DNA of 64,000 nucleotides from Dugong dugon (GCA_030035585.1 CM057462.1:70032734-70096733), one strand, 5' to 3'. Shown: positions 34,581-47,239, numbered from the stretch's first letter. Numbers and translations are program-made. The notes: generated from the letters alone by a model not told the origin.

Positions 34581-35549
34581 CTCTCTCTTACGCTTTTTTA
34601 AGGAAAAAATCCTGGACTAGGACTGTGGGTTTAGACCTGGAGGAATGATAAGACTGTGGTATGAATCAATAAACTTGGTAGATGCTAAGTAAACAGGACT
34701 AATTCATTCTCCTCTGGTCTTACCCAATGGATTGGACTTTTCTATTATCTTACTCACATTTTACTTTTATTATTTTAAATTTTTCTTCCTGCATTATGGT
34801 GCCAATCACCAAGTGTTAGTTCCTTAAGTACTGAATAAATTGATAGCAGTGGTTACAATCTAGTTTTTACTTTAACTTTTCTTCAGTTTGCCACTCTTCA
34901 GCATTGCACTGAACAGTATCTGTAAGACTTTGCTCTACCAAAGACGTAGAAGTTTGAGGAAAGAAAGGAAAAATTTATTTGTGCTTTCGGGTTTCATAGT
35001 GGCAAAGGCAGGTAGGGAATTTTTCCAGAGATATGTGAAATTACCTTCCTCAAATAAAGTTTTTTTTGGAGATTGTTTAGGGTACTAAAAAATCATTTAT
35101 AACTTAAAAAGTAATTTAAAGTTTGTTTTTCTCCTAACCTTCTAGAAGCCTGAGATTGGAATCTTTCCCCTTCCCAAATGTTTTCCCACAGCGTCACATC
35201 CCCTATCATGGAGTCCACAAATACGATCTACTTTTGATGTGTATTTTGGAAAGAAAGTTCCAGCCAAAGTCCTGGAAGCTGGAAACAGACAAGTGATGTG
35301 GGGTTTTGTAGACACCTATAACCATCTGGAAGTTCAGACATTTGACCGTCAGTTTTCTCTGTGGAGTGTGTTCTGACTGAAGACGACCTAGAGGAAATGA
35401 AAGTTGTGTTTTTTGGGGGAGACATGGTGCTGCATCCAGTACATTGTGTTCAGCAGATACGGAGCTTTAGCAAAGTCCAGAGATGCACATGTGTGGAAGG
35501 AACCTTTTGGTACAGTCTCATGAGAAATCAAGCCCAGTAAGCCAGAGTG
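34581..35549. other. Intron, no supported feature
   Basis: AT-rich in the first half, mixed in the second. Short frames have no start context or splice sites that I would trust. Confidence 0.5.
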
Positions 35550-35770
35550 GGAGCTCTGGTTGCACAGTGGTTAAAGTGCTTGGCTGCTAACTGAAAGGTC
35601 AACAGTTCGAACCCACCAGCCACTTCTCAGGAGAAAGGTGTGGCAGTCTGCTTCTGTAAATATTTATAACCTTGGAAACCCTATGGGGCAGTTCTACTCT
35701 GTCTGTCTGTAGGGTTGCTATGAATCGGAATTGACTCGAAACGGTAGTGGGCTTGGTTTTGGTTTTTAAT
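35550..35770 (+). mobile_element. AfroSINE, plus orientation, with target-site duplication
   Basis: GAGCTCTGGTTGCACAGTGG to a GGTTTTGGTTTTTAAT tail. Flanking repeats CCAGAGTG lie at 35542-35549 and 35771-35778. Confidence 0.93.
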
Positions 35771-38460
35771 CCAGAGTGTGAGTTACCAGATGAGAGTTGT
35801 CTCTTTCTACTGAAGTTCATTTACAGGCTGAGACTTACAGCTTTGCATCCATCTTAGAGTAGCAGAGACTGTCAGAAAGCTGTAGGAAGCAGGCAAAAGT
35901 TAGCCTTGGCGAGACCTTTGCTTTATTTTAAGGTGTATGATTCTCATTTAAGTATCGGCAAATCCTGCATTGCTCTCATTTGACCTTGCTTTCTGGGGTT
36001 TTGCTGAAACCAAGTCAGAGTGGCCTGGCGTAATAAACAACCTGTTAAAGGCATGAAAGCAGTATTTGCCCCTTTGAGTCTTAACTTGAAGGCGTTTCAC
36101 ATCAAAGGTGGGGAGGCAGTATAGCCTGGTAGTTACAAGTTCAGCCTCTGGAGTTAAATCTGGACCTTTTAGCTTACTTGCTCTGTGACCCTGAGCAAGT
36201 CACTTAATGTATTCTCCCCTGTAAAATGGGAATTATGCAACCTTAAAGGGTTGTTGTGAGGGACTGAGTGAGATAAATACATGGATGGTGCTTAGAACAG
36301 TTCCTCACGCATACTAAGTGTTCAGTACATAATGACTATTATTATTTTGAGGACAGTCTGGTGGTATAGTCTTCATTGTTAGAAGCACTGACGTAGCCAA
36401 ACACAGGGTCGTTAACAACTAACATGTATGTAGGATCCTTTCACACACACTCATGCCTTATGGCGGTGTGGAAAGAAGGAGGGAGAAAGGCTGAAAAGCC
36501 CTTTTCTGTGATGGCCAGCTGCTTCACATCCCTCCATTATTATCCATCCACCAAGATTAGCCCTGGTGTCCCTCCGACCTCCTTCTCAGTTTTATTTAGA
36601 AGCAAGATAATATTACAGTTAGAGAAACTGAGTCTCCAAGTGAGGAAGGGACTTGACTAGGGTTAGATATCTAGGCAGTGGTCCAGGCTAGAGAATCCAA
36701 ATCTCCTGATATTTTCTTTTCCTGGAATACTGTATTATCAGATACTGTTTGACATAAATGGGCCATTAGAATTTGTGTGTGTTAGCAATTTGGGCTATAT
36801 ATAATGAGATTTGCTGTAATGGTATTTGACTAGTATTGGAACTCAAAGTTCCAGAGTTTCTGGTATGTTCCTTAGATTTTAAGTTATACAGATACTTTTA
36901 CCCTTTTGCTTATGTGAGACAAATCTGTGAACCTTCCCCCATCTGTGTGTGTCACAGTCCCCCAGCATGATGGATTGTCTCTGCTTGGGGGAGGCTTAGG
37001 ACGGGGCTTGAAGGGGCCTTGTAGGTCAGGAGAGAAATACAGCAGCAGGGCTGAGATGGGGGGGCTGCTGGGGAGGGATTAACAGGGCGAAGGGGAGGGC
37101 AGGGTTGGGCGGGGATCGGCCTCTTACATAGTGTCTGTGTACATTCTCCTAGGAGTAAAAGACGGCTGCCCATTCCCCTGAGCGCACAAATAAACTCTGT
37201 TTTTCTCTTTGTAGAAAGAAAGTCCCATGGGACTCAGGAATACAGAGAATGATTCTGCATGTCAGTGGGGAAGGTGGGGAGTAAGAGGGTGGGAGTGGGA
37301 AGGACTGATACCCTGTTTGAGGGCCTTGGATTTGGGTCTGTTATTTAAATATAGTAGTTTATATTTGAAGAGTCTCACATCCACTTCTGTATGTAGCAAA
37401 AGTAGCTATTGGTGACCAATGGTCTGATTCCTCAATCCCTGTCAATTCCTTCATGGCTGCATCTAAGGAAAGAGGTTCAGGTCACAGTTGAGGGCAAAAT
37501 GTCTCTGCAGATCATGAACGACCCACTTCTCCTCTCTCCCCATCCCCAGTCCTTCCCACTTGCAGACACAGGAGTGTGTGGGAAGTAGGAGCGGAAATAC
37601 CGAACATTCTTAATTTTCAGTTTTTAAAGAAGGGAGGAAGGTCTGGGATTTAGGCCCTAATGCCAAAATCATAGCTAAGAAGGAATTCCAGAAAAGGAAA
37701 GTGTGGGGTCTGAGAGGTAGGTAGAGAAGTTGAGGCAGTAGCACATGCGAGGGCAAGTAATCAGCAGGACTGCAGTTAGGACCTAGGCTTCAGCTTCCTT
37801 CCTGAGCAGTAAAATTAAAAAAAAAAAAGAAAATCCTTAAAACAACAAAAGTCCCTACGCATGGGCTTCCTTCCTGACAGGCCAACCTGGTGGGGTTTCA
37901 TTCAGACTGAGCAGCAGTCAAGGCTGATTTACAAGTAAGAGAACGCAGACGTGTAGGCTTAACCCTTTCCTAACTGCAGAGATGCTTCGTTGCAAGTCCT
38001 TCTTCTTCCTACTTCTCATCATGGTATGGGTAGCTTTTTATTGAAGTTTTCTCTTTATTTAAAGAAGGTGCCTGCTGCTGAAGTGGCTAATGCCCTCTTC
38101 ATGTCAAAGATGATAAAACTGAGTCTATGGGACGTTGAGTGACTTGGAAGAGACCTTACTGTTAAGTCTGTGACAGAGACGGCATTGTGGCTTATGGCCA
38201 ATATAGCTCTCAGGCCAGTATAGCTCTCAGGTGACGTTATATTGACTTTGGAGCATCGCATCCATCTTTGGTAATGGGAAGTACCTCCTGGAGTCTGTAT
38301 TGGGGTGATCCTGTGAGCATCTGTTTTACCTCTGGAAGATACTGGTACTGCAGAAGGAATAGTGCTCTTCATCTTAGGTGTTTGTTGGTGGCAGTTTTTG
38401 GTGAATAAAACTATGGCAGAGTACATGAGGCATGATTCAGTTGCCATCATGGTAGAGAGT
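35771..38460. other. Intron with one MIR, otherwise nothing recognisable
   Basis: A good MIR (plus) spans about 36115-36345 (CTCTGTGACCCTGAGCAAGT; GGTGCTTAGAACAGTTCCTC). A purine-rich stretch GGGCGAAGGGGAGGGCAGGG is near 37085. No exon of RNF220 seen. Confidence 0.5.
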
Positions 38461-38530
38461 ATGATGCACACATTAATTCATTTAATCACTCAGCCAGGAT
38501 TCACTGAGTACCTACACTGTGCCATGTTCA
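38461..38530 (-). repeat. L2 fragment, left part, split by RTE insertion
   Basis: CAGGATTCACTGAGTACCTA then CACTGTGCCATGTTCA breaks off at 38530 and resumes at 39147 (TTTTGCCAAGTACTGTGCTA), continuing to about 39320. Confidence 0.75.
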
Positions 38531-39146
38531 TTCTTCTGGCAGTCCATGGTATATTCAGTATTCTTCACCAACACCACAATTGAAAAGCGTCAATTCTTCT
38601 TCGGTCTTCCTTATTCATCATCCAGCTTTCGCATGCATATGAGGCGACTGAAAACACCAAGTGAACACCTTGAAGACTAAGGTACACCTGACCCAAGCCA
38701 TGGTGTTTTCAGTTGCCTCATATGCATGCGAAAGCTGGACGATGAATAAGGAAGACCGAAGAAGAATTGACGCTTTTCAATTGTGGTGTTGGTGAAGAAT
38801 ACTGAATATACCATGGACTGCCAAAAGAACGAGCAAATCTGTCTTGGAAGAAGTACAGCCAGGATGCTCCTTAGAAGCAAGGATGGCAAAACTACATCTC
38901 ACATACTTTGGAAGTGTTATCAGAAGGGATCAGTCCCTGGAGAAAGACATTATGCTTGGTAAAGTAGAGGATCATCGAAAAAGAGGGAGACCCTCAATGA
39001 GATGGATTGACATAGTGGCTGCAACAATGGGCACAAGCATAACAGCGACTGTGAGAATGGCTCAAGACCGGGCAGCGTTTTGTTCTGTTGTATATAGGGT
39101 TGCTTTGAGTAGGAACCAACTCGACAGCACCTAACAACAACAACAT
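38531..39146 (+). mobile_element. RTE LINE 3' part with an inverted duplicate of its own 5' segment (foldback)
   Basis: Right part 38664-39146 is RTE in plus orientation: domain piece near 38844-39134 with SVIRRDQSLEKDIMLGK-type wording and a CAACAACAAC tail. Left part 38531-38659 is a near-perfect reverse complement of 38701-38829, three mismatches seen, with a 41-nt spacer. Both parts together interrupt one L2 copy. Confidence 0.9.
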
Positions 39147-41639
39147 TTTGCCAAGTACTGTGCTAGGTGCTGGGGATACAATGATGAGCAAGATAGATTA
39201 CAGTCCCTGCCTTATTGGAGCAACTGCAGAACATTGTGAGAAGTGCTATAATAGGGAAAGTATAAAATGCCATGGGATTAGAAGCAAGAGCACCTAATCT
39301 TATCTAAGAGTCAGGGATAGCTTTCTGGAGGAACTGACCTTTAAGCTGATACCTGAAAATCAAGAAAGAGTTACTTGTTCAAAGGGGTAGGTGTGGCAGC
39401 TTGCTTTTCTAGACAAAGTATAGTATCTGAGAGTAGAACAACAACTCTAGAGTTGCCCAGGATTGCTCAAAATAAAGTGAGAATGGAATTTCTCCCTGCC
39501 AGGGTCTAAGACCTGACCTCAGAACTCTTAACACTCCATCCTAAAGTGAGGCATTCTTGAGAATGGCCATTGGGTGTTTATGTGGTTCTGAGGCCTAGCA
39601 TCATACAGTGTCTTGCTTTTAAAGTAACGTTCTGAAGATAAGTTCTTGTAAGATACTTTCTGATAACATACAATACCTTAACCACCCAGAACCGTGAACC
39701 CCCAGAACCATGTCTAGCCCAGAGTAGACACTCGAAAAATATTTGTGAATGAAAGAGGGCCATTAACCTGCTGATGTTTAGTGAAGTAGATTAAGATGCC
39801 TGATATTTTTGCTAAAGTTGATGCTCATCTTTATACTTTGCACCATATGGAGACCTGATAGATCTCTGGACTGAGAGCGTTCACTTGGCTGTTAAACTAA
39901 GCCACATAGCACCCGGGATCCTTGGCAGGGTTTCTTGGCAAAGTTTCCTATGGGAGGTGCATTGCTCAAGCTTGACTTTCACGAGGGAGGTTAGGTGTGC
40001 AGTGCCAAGACTATTGAGGAAGGAAAAATAGAAGGCGAAACAAACTGCTGTTCCAGCCTGGCACACGTAGGTATACTAAATACAGTTCCTTCCAGCTGGG
40101 GCCCCTGCCCTCGCCATCCCTGCTGTGGTTTTCCTTCCCCTGGCCTCTTACCGTCATCATCTCTCTACATCCACAAACATTTCCTGAGCTCCTGTGTGTA
40201 GAGAGCTGTGCTCAGTGCTGTTTGCAGGGATCAGAGAAGCAGGAGATAATGCTTCCTATCCTTGAGGGCCTTATGGTTAAGGTGAGTAGTTAGGATGTAT
40301 ATATGAAAAAGAAGTGATGATATAAAATAACAGACAGCAAGAGTTCTTGGATTTCAGGAGAGGGAGTAATCTCCAAGGTAGAATTTCTCAAAATGTGATT
40401 TGAGAACCACCTGCTTCATGATCACTTACCGTGGTGCTCGTGGAGAAGGTGGACAGGGATGGCAGTGGGGTGGAGAATGTTATTTATAATGCAGATTCCC
40501 TGGAAATCTCTATATTTAGCAAGCATCCTCACCAGTTGATTCCTATGCCCCTTAAAGTTTATGAATCATTGATCTAGGGTGAGAGTAGCAGAGGGAAAGT
40601 TTAATACATGAGTTTGGCCTTGGAGGAAGGGAGTTAGGAGTAGACGAGTAAAGAGGAAGAGGATGGAATTCCACAGAGGAGCCCGACATCGGTAAGAGTG
40701 AAGACACGGGCTGCTCACAACCAATACCTTTCTTACCCAGTCGCCTGTCATGGTTAAGATCTGTCCAGCTGCCTCTAGTTCCCCCTCTTTGCCTTTGCTC
40801 CTCCTAGGTTGCTCCCCTTTTCCTCACTTATTGCTAAGCAGCTGACTGCATATGCCCATACCTCCCCTGTCTTGGTGCAATATTGTAATTATGAGGTGGC
40901 CCAGCGGAGGGGTTGGTGGTGCTTAGCCAGATGTGACAGAGGCCAGTGTGTGCTTTGGTGCTTGTTGGGCCCCAGCCAGCTTGTCTTCTCACTGCTGTGA
41001 TACTGCTGAGATGGGGCTAGAGAGGATTTTTGCCAGCCTCCTCCCTCTACTTCCCCAGCCCTTAAGCTTACTTCTCATGTTGAAATATTCATTTGTGAAA
41101 AAGTAACGGTTGGAGGGTTGGGAGGAATTTCTCAGTGGCAGAATTAGTCACAAACACCTGCAGATTGGCTTTCTGCTTCAAACTTTAACCCTTCTAGGGG
41201 CAACTGCCCGTAGAAGGGTAAGAGAACCTTGAATAGGGGCATAGTCTGAGATTCAGGTGGCCTCGGGCCCCTGTATACATTGGTGATGCCCTCCTCAACC
41301 TTGCTTATGGTGTTGGGAGCGGTGGTCTTTCCCCAAAACATTTCCCCTTCCCTAAACACTCATCACATTGCATTATAATTATTTGCGTAATTGGCCCTCT
41401 CCCACAGGTCCATGTCTGTCTTGTTCTCCAGTGTGTCTCCTCATGTAGCAGCTGACTCACTAAATATTTGTTGTGAGAGTAAGTGAACTCAGGATCTCTG
41501 TTTCCTCTGCCAAGTTACCCTGAGAGCTGCCGACTGGCTCTACCTACTTTAACATAGTTTGAAGGACCTCACAGAATCCACCACAGGGCTGGGCACTCCC
41601 TGGCAGGTTTATAAGTGGGAAGTGATGGCTAGAAATAGA
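39147..41639. other. Intron with L2 remnants and a possible MER5-type scrap
   Basis: L2 minus runs at 39147-39320 and again at about 40160-40330 (AAACATTTCCTGAGCTCCTG). A doubtful MER5-like stretch is at 40385-40580. No gene seen. Confidence 0.45.
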
Positions 41640-41800
41640 GGCGTTGGGAACAGCCCAGTGACAGGGAAAGAGCATGGTCATAAGCTTTCGTCTTGTCGTT
41701 TACTAGCTGGGTAAATTTGGGTAAGTTGCTTAGTTTCTCTGAGCCCCATCTCCTTATCTATCCTTGTCCTACCTACAGGGTTGTTGAATCAGAAAAGATA
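41640..41800 (+). repeat. MIR SINE
   Basis: The MIR core with TTTGGGTAAGTTGCTTAGTT and TCTGAGCCCCATCTCCTTAT, and the CTACAGGGTTGTTGAATC end, is readable. Confidence 0.8.
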
Positions 41801-41884
41801 ACACAGGTGTGTTTTGTAATCTAAAAGTAATATACATATAATGTATTTTGTTTTAGATACATATGTGCTTGTGTATGTAATATT

Positions 41885-42168
41885 TTGTTGTTGTTAGTTG
41901 CCACTGAGTCTGCTGTGACTCATGGTGACCTTAGTGTAACACAACAAAAAGTTGCCCAATCCTGCGCCATCTTCATGATCATTGGTATGTTTGAGTCCAC
42001 TGCTGTTGTGGCTACTGCGTCAATCAACCTCATTGAGGGTTTCCCTCATTTTCACTGATCCTTTGCTTTACCAAACGTGATGTCCTTTTCTAGGAACTGG
42101 TATTCCCCTGATGATGTGTCCAAAATAAGCAAGCTGAAGTCTCCTCATCCTCACTTCTAAGGAGCTGA
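41885..42168 (-). mobile_element. RTE LINE 3' end, minus orientation, diverged
   Basis: GTTGTTGTTAGTTGCCACTG to CTTCTAAGGAGCTGACTTG follows the same order as the long copy at 7923-8210, with more substitutions. Confidence 0.85.
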
Positions 42169-42177
42169 CTTGATGAC

Positions 42178-42294
42178 AACTTACAACAACAAATTACATA
42201 TATATATATGTATGTATTTTTTTATATTATATAGATATATATACACGTATCTTAAACACACACACACACACACACATACACACACACATAAACA
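42178..42294. repeat. TA-rich stretch and (CA)n microsatellite
   Basis: A TA-rich tract at 42195-42245 and a CA run at about 42255-42290 with one TA interruption. Confidence 0.9.
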
Positions 42295-42837
42295 GTTGTC
42301 GGTGTTAAGTGCCGACGAGTCAGTTCTGACGCACAGTGACCCTGCGTACAACAGAACTAAACACTGCCCTGTCCTGTGCCATCCTCACAATCATTGCTGT
42401 GTTTGAGCCCATTCTTACAGCCACGGTGTCAATCCATCTTGTTGAGGGTCTTCCTCTTTTCCACTGACCCTCTACTTTACCAAGCATGTTGTCCTTCTCC
42501 AGGGACTGGTCCCTTCTGATAACATGTCCAAAGTACGTAAGATAAAGTCTTAAGATCCTCACTTCTAAGGAACGTTTGGTTGTACTTCTTCCAAGACAGA
42601 TTTGTTCGTTCTTCTGACAGTCCGTGGTATATTCAGTATTCTTCACCAACACCATATATACATATATATATATATATATTTATATCTATATATAGATCAC
42701 TTTGAGGACTAAGATGTGCCTGACCCAAGCCATGGTATTTTCAGTTGCCTCATATGCATGTGAAAACTGGACAATGAATAAGGAACACTGAAGAAGAACT
42801 GATGTATTTGAATTACGGTGTTGGTGAAGAATATATA
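42295..42837 (-). mobile_element. RTE LINE 3' part with 5' inversion (twin-priming type)
   Basis: 42295-42655 is RTE in minus orientation, reaching ATTCTTCACCAACACC. After an AT-repeat bridge (42656-42700), 42701-42837 is the adjoining RTE segment in plus orientation, ending at GGTGTTGGTGAAGAAT. The two parts meet in the consensus exactly there. This is the product expected from twin priming during LINE insertion. Confidence 0.85.
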
Positions 42838-42912
42838 TATGTATACATGTATGTATATAGGTATATGTATACAAATGTATAGATATAGATATACATATAT
42901 ATATATAATCAC
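42826..42912. repeat. TA/TG-rich low-complexity tract
   Basis: Alternating ATATATAT with GTATACATGTATGT inserts, directly after the inverted RTE part. Confidence 0.9.
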
Positions 42913-43779
42913 AAGTTCACCATACACTTTATCCTCTTCCAAGCATGTCTGTCTAGAAGAGCAAAATGGTCTTAGGGGACTAAAATAGTTTATGAAATAC
43001 CTGAGTGTTCAACCTAGAGGGAGCCCTCTTACATGCCGTTGTATCCTGAGTTGCGCTCTAGAAGAGTCTGCCTTCCCTCACACTGGCTGCAGCATTATTT
43101 TCCTGGGTGGTTTGGGAGAAAAGTTCTGTAAACTTTTTGTGGCTATGGTTGGCAGGCAACTTTCTGTACATATTGGTGACATCTCAGTTGAAATTACCCA
43201 CTTAAAGGAACTTATCCTCTGTCTTTCTTCTCAGAAAAGTTGAGAGCATCTTTATTTTTTGGTTTCCAGGGCCAGTGACTATTCCTGTTTCTGGAGGGAA
43301 GTGTTTTGGCTCAGAGGCACAATGCCTTGGCCTAAGGAATGATAGGCAGAATCAAGACGAGGGCTTTCTGCCCTAGAGACCTTTCCTAGGCTGCAAGAAT
43401 AGCCGTGCTCTACAAGAGTATGATGAGATGGATGGAGAGGGTCGTGTCAGATTCGGAAGGATTTGGAAGGATTTTTCCCTTAGGCAAGATCTTTAGAAGT
43501 CAGAGCTGGGCCAGGAAGATTGGAAAGAGCAAGCGTTTGATAAAGGCTTTACTTGTGCGGTAAACTTCATTGTGTGATTATTTAATAGACCATTAACGAG
43601 CAGATTCATTAACAAGATCTTAATTAACAAGTTCCAGGGTTATTCCTCCAACTTCCCAGGGGAACTGTTCTCCTCCTCCTATTTAGTCTCAGAGACTTCC
43701 TGTCCTCCTTAAACCAACCATACCAGATGCATTTAAATTCAGTCTTTTTATGGCAAGTGAAATGACTGCGGGCCAAGGC
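42913..43779. other. Intron, no supported feature
   Basis: Mixed composition, no repeat family recognised. TTAATTAACAAG near 43619 is an isolated AT palindrome. Confidence 0.45.
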
Positions 43780-44040
43780 TGGAACCTAGTACTGCTCCTA
43801 ATAATAGCTAATAATAGCTAACACCTTGGGAGTGCTTTCTATGTGTCAGGCACTATCCCCAGTGATTTACATGTAATGATTTATTTAATTCTCATGAAAT
43901 CCCTATGAAATAGGTATTATCTCCATTTTATTGATGAGGAAACTGAGGCACAGAGCATTTAAGCAACGTACCCATTGTCACACAAGAACGAATTAGAGAT
44001 GAGATTCAAACCCAGGCAGTCTGGCTCCAGAATCAATGGG
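43780..44040 (-). repeat. MIR SINE, antisense
   Basis: GGTATTATCTCCATTTTATT and GATGAGGAAACTGAGGCACA then TTCAAACCCAGGCAGTCTGG are the complement of the MIR core. Confidence 0.85.
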
Positions 44041-44221
44041 AAGAAGCATAAACCCAGGAGAGGGAGGCCTATGGCTCAGATTCATGAGATAAGAATAATG
44101 TTTGTATCTGCTCACTGTGTGCCAGGCGCTGTTCTAAGCACTTCACACATATATGTCAGCCTGTGTGGTAACTTCAGAGGCAGGCATACTGGGAGCAATT
44201 GTAGGGGTCTTCTGTAGTGTG

Positions 44222-44417
44222 GGAGTCCGTGGGTGGTGCACCTGGTTAACACACTTGGTTCGAGTCCACCCAGAGGCAGTTTGGAAAGGCCTGATGATCT
44301 ACGTCCCCAAAACCAGCCATTGAAAACCCTATGGAACATAGTTCTACTCTGACACACATGGGGTTGTCATAAATCATCATGAGTCGGCATCGACTTGGCA
44401 ATTTTTTGTATGGCATT
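44222..44417 (+). mobile_element. AfroSINE variant (GTGGTGCACCTGG head), plus orientation
   Basis: The head GGAGTCCGTGGGTGGTGCAC differs from the GGAGCCCTGG type and belongs to a second subfamily seen also at 50899, 51107 and 62016. Direct repeats TGTAGTGTG lie at 44213-44221 and 44418-44426. Confidence 0.9.
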
Positions 44418-44459
44418 TGTAGTGTGACAGCCCTTAGGCACAGTCTCTTTTGTCCCACT

Positions 44460-44830
44460 CACAAGCCTTCACTACTCCGTGAATTTTGAGACGGACACTG
44501 TGTCTTATTCATCTCAGTTCCCAGTGCCTAACACAGTGCCTGGAACTTACTATGATCTTAAAAAAAAAATTGTTTGTTAAACATATCTCTTGTTGGGTGG
44601 AGGAAGATGGCCTAGCTTTGCTTACTCCTACTGCCGTTTCTTGTGGTGCATTACCTGCCTGGACAGAAGCATCCCTTCTTTCTGTGCCTCAGTTTCCTCA
44701 AAGTAAAGCGGGACTGCTACTAACACTAACCTCTTAGGGTTGTTATAAGTCTCAAATGAGTTAATATAAAACTCAAATGAGGTCCTAAGAACAGTGCCTG
44801 GCACAGAGTAAGCCTTCAATAATTGTTACC
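44460..44830 (+). repeat. L2 and MIR remnants
   Basis: CAGTGCCTAACACAGTGCCT suggests an L2 3' end. 44690-44830 (TGTGCCTCAGTTTCCTCAAA to GCCTGGCACAGAGTAAGCCT) is MIR. Confidence 0.75.
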
Positions 44831-45295
44831 TATAATTACCGTTAAAAGGGCTTGGACAGATTTGAAGTCTTTTGAACCAAGGCTCCTTCCCATTGCCTGC
44901 ACTTTCGATTACTTTACAGGGACATTGCCCTGATCTCTTATTGGTTTATCCAGTGTGACAGGTGTTTCTATAGCTGAAAAAAGTCCCAACTGATATTAAG
45001 GAGCTACTAGAGGAACTGGTATATACAGTGAAACCTGTGAGAGCCGCAACTCAGTAGGACTGCCTTTTTTTCCCAAGGTCTTGAAAGTTTTCTGCCTTTA
45101 ACAGGGTGCAGTCTTACCACTTTTCTGTTGCTCATTTTAGTGGAAACTATTTGGGTTTTACTTCTCTAACAGGTTTCTGCCTTATACAGATTCCAGCTTT
45201 TGCAGGTTTTACTTTAGAATATTGCCCTTCCTCCCTGGATGACTTTAGAGCTCACCTGATAACTCCTTTTTAGAACTACCCTGAAAGGTATAGAA
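44831..45295. other. Intron, no supported feature
   Basis: No repeat family or exon was recognised. Confidence 0.45.
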
Positions 45296-45480
45296 GGAGC
45301 CCTGGTGGTGCAGAGGTTAAGCGCTCAGCTGCTAACTGAAAGTCAGCAGTTCGAAGCCACCAGCTACTCCATGGGAGAAAGATGTGGCAGCCTGCTTCCA
45401 TAAAGGATTTACAGCCTTGGAAACCCTACGGAGGCAGTTCCGCTGAATCAACTCCATGGCATGGGTTTTTTGGTTTTGGA
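45296..45480 (+). mobile_element. AfroSINE, plus orientation
   Basis: GGAGCCCTGGTGGTGCAGAG to CATGGGTTTTTTGGTTTTGG. The middle has lost the CTCTGTCC block, a small internal deletion compared with the other copies. Confidence 0.93.
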
Positions 45481-46957
45481 AAGACGTCAGGTGGAAATAA
45501 CTAGAACTCTACGTTAAACTCCTACCTGGAGAAGGACAGTAAGCCATAAGGACATTTTCTGGGGTAAAAGGCTTGGTTAGCTTTGTTCTTTGCTCTGCCT
45601 TGCCAGCTACTCACACAGTAAGCCTGTGGACCATTTACTCTTTACCAGCTATTTTGAGGAGAGGATAAGGAAGTGGCAGAATGCCTAGAATCGTTGGGAA
45701 ATTTGAGCTAGGAAGGAACTGTTGCAGGCTGCTTTATTTTTCTCATTTTCTAATTACATAAAGCTTAAGACTTTTTTTTCTTTACCCTAAATATTTTTTT
45801 TTTTTTTTTGGTTTTGCCCTATCCAGATTCTCATCTCAAATGTATATTGTACAAATACTCTTCTCCTGAATATCAACTTGAAGACTTACAAGAGCGCCAC
45901 CAGTTTTCTCGGCTGGATACTTCTGCCCCCACTCCAGGATCCCCCTTCAATTTTAGTTAACGTTAGATGCTCATAAACCCCTAAACTGGCCTCCTTCTTC
46001 CCAATTTTGCCTCCTTGTGTTCTTTCTAAGTAGCTTGGCCATAATATCACTTTCTGCAGCAGCATTCTAAACTTCTAAGAGGCTTAATAGGCAAGGAGAT
46101 TTCGGGATCTTTGACTTTCTCTGAGTCTTAGCCCTAAGTGGTTTATTCTATTAAGCTGATTCTTGGTGGTGGATAGAGCTTCGCTGGATAAGAAGGGGGT
46201 CGGGGGGACGGGGGGTTGAAGGAACAGGATACTTTTCCTCCCCCTTCCACTATGCCCCACCCTGGAACCCATTCCTGCCCTATGTTTCTGTTTTTAGAGC
46301 CCAGGAATGAAGGGAGTGGTAATGGAGCTAAAGTAAAGAACTTTTCTTAGAGGACTTAAGAAGTTGGCTCTTTTCTCTGTGCTGCCCTTTGTCTCCTCAT
46401 CTGTACCCTTCCTGCCCATTTGTTCCTACTCTTCAATCAGTCACTTGGGATTTTTTCTTTCTTTCCTTCCCTCCCTACCTTTGTCTCCACTCTAATTCTA
46501 GCTGCAAAAAGAAAAAAAAAATAAGAGTAATGAATAAAAATTATGATCTGTTGATTCAAAGGGAAGAAATCCGGGTGTGGAATATAGAAAATAATAATAA
46601 CAAGATTTAATCCTAACAAAGGAAACAAAGCAGAATTCTTCTAGTTGTTTCCCCGCTCCCCGCCCCCCTCAGAGTTATACCAAGTTGAATTTACTCCTGA
46701 TATTTTGACCCAGATTAAGGATTTTAGAGTTTCCCTATTAACATTCTCTCCTGGTTCAGGAGAGCCAGCAGGTTGGGAGAGCAAGGAAAGAATGTCTGTT
46801 TTTTTTTTTTTTGAATCATGTTGAGCTGTGGAGAAACTGTCAGGGAAATTTGTGAGCAGGAAAAATGGAGCTGTGAAAGAAGTGAGGGCAAGGAATCAAG
46901 AGTGTAAGGTGTAGGGGGGAAAAGTATAGGACAATCTTAGCAGGGAAGCAGGGAGAA
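45481..46957. other. Intron with poly-T tracts and a G-rich cluster
   Basis: T-runs are near 45790-45808 and 46798-46812. Three long G-runs lie close together at 46195-46217. No exon supported. Confidence 0.45.
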
Positions 46958-47172
46958 AACCAAAAGTGACCCAAACCCCACTTCCATCTAGTCAATTCCG
47001 ACTCATAGTGATCCTACAGGACAGAGCAGAACTGCCCCATAGGGTTTCCAAGGCTGTAATCTTTATGGAAGCAGAGTGCCACATCTTTTTTCTTCAGAGT
47101 AGCTGGTGGGTTCAAACTGCTGACCTCTGGGTTAAACGCAGAGCACTTTAACCATTGTGCCACCAGGGCTCC
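46958..47172 (-). mobile_element. AfroSINE, minus orientation
   Basis: Tail complement AAAACCAAAAGTGACCC, then TCAATTCCGACTCATAGTGA to GTGCCACCAGGGCTCC. Confidence 0.93.
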
Positions 47173-47239
47173 AGAGGACTAAAAAGAAGGAAAGAAAACT
47201 CGAAGGTGGGGGTGGAAAGAAATGGAGATTTTGAAACAT

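Noticed and set aside
42255-42290. CRISPR-like or satellite array
   Set aside because: Only simple CA/TA microsatellites; no spaced direct repeats with unique spacers occur anywhere in the window.
46195-46217. Three long G-runs as a G-quadruplex
   Set aside because: A fourth run of three or more G is lacking within loop distance.
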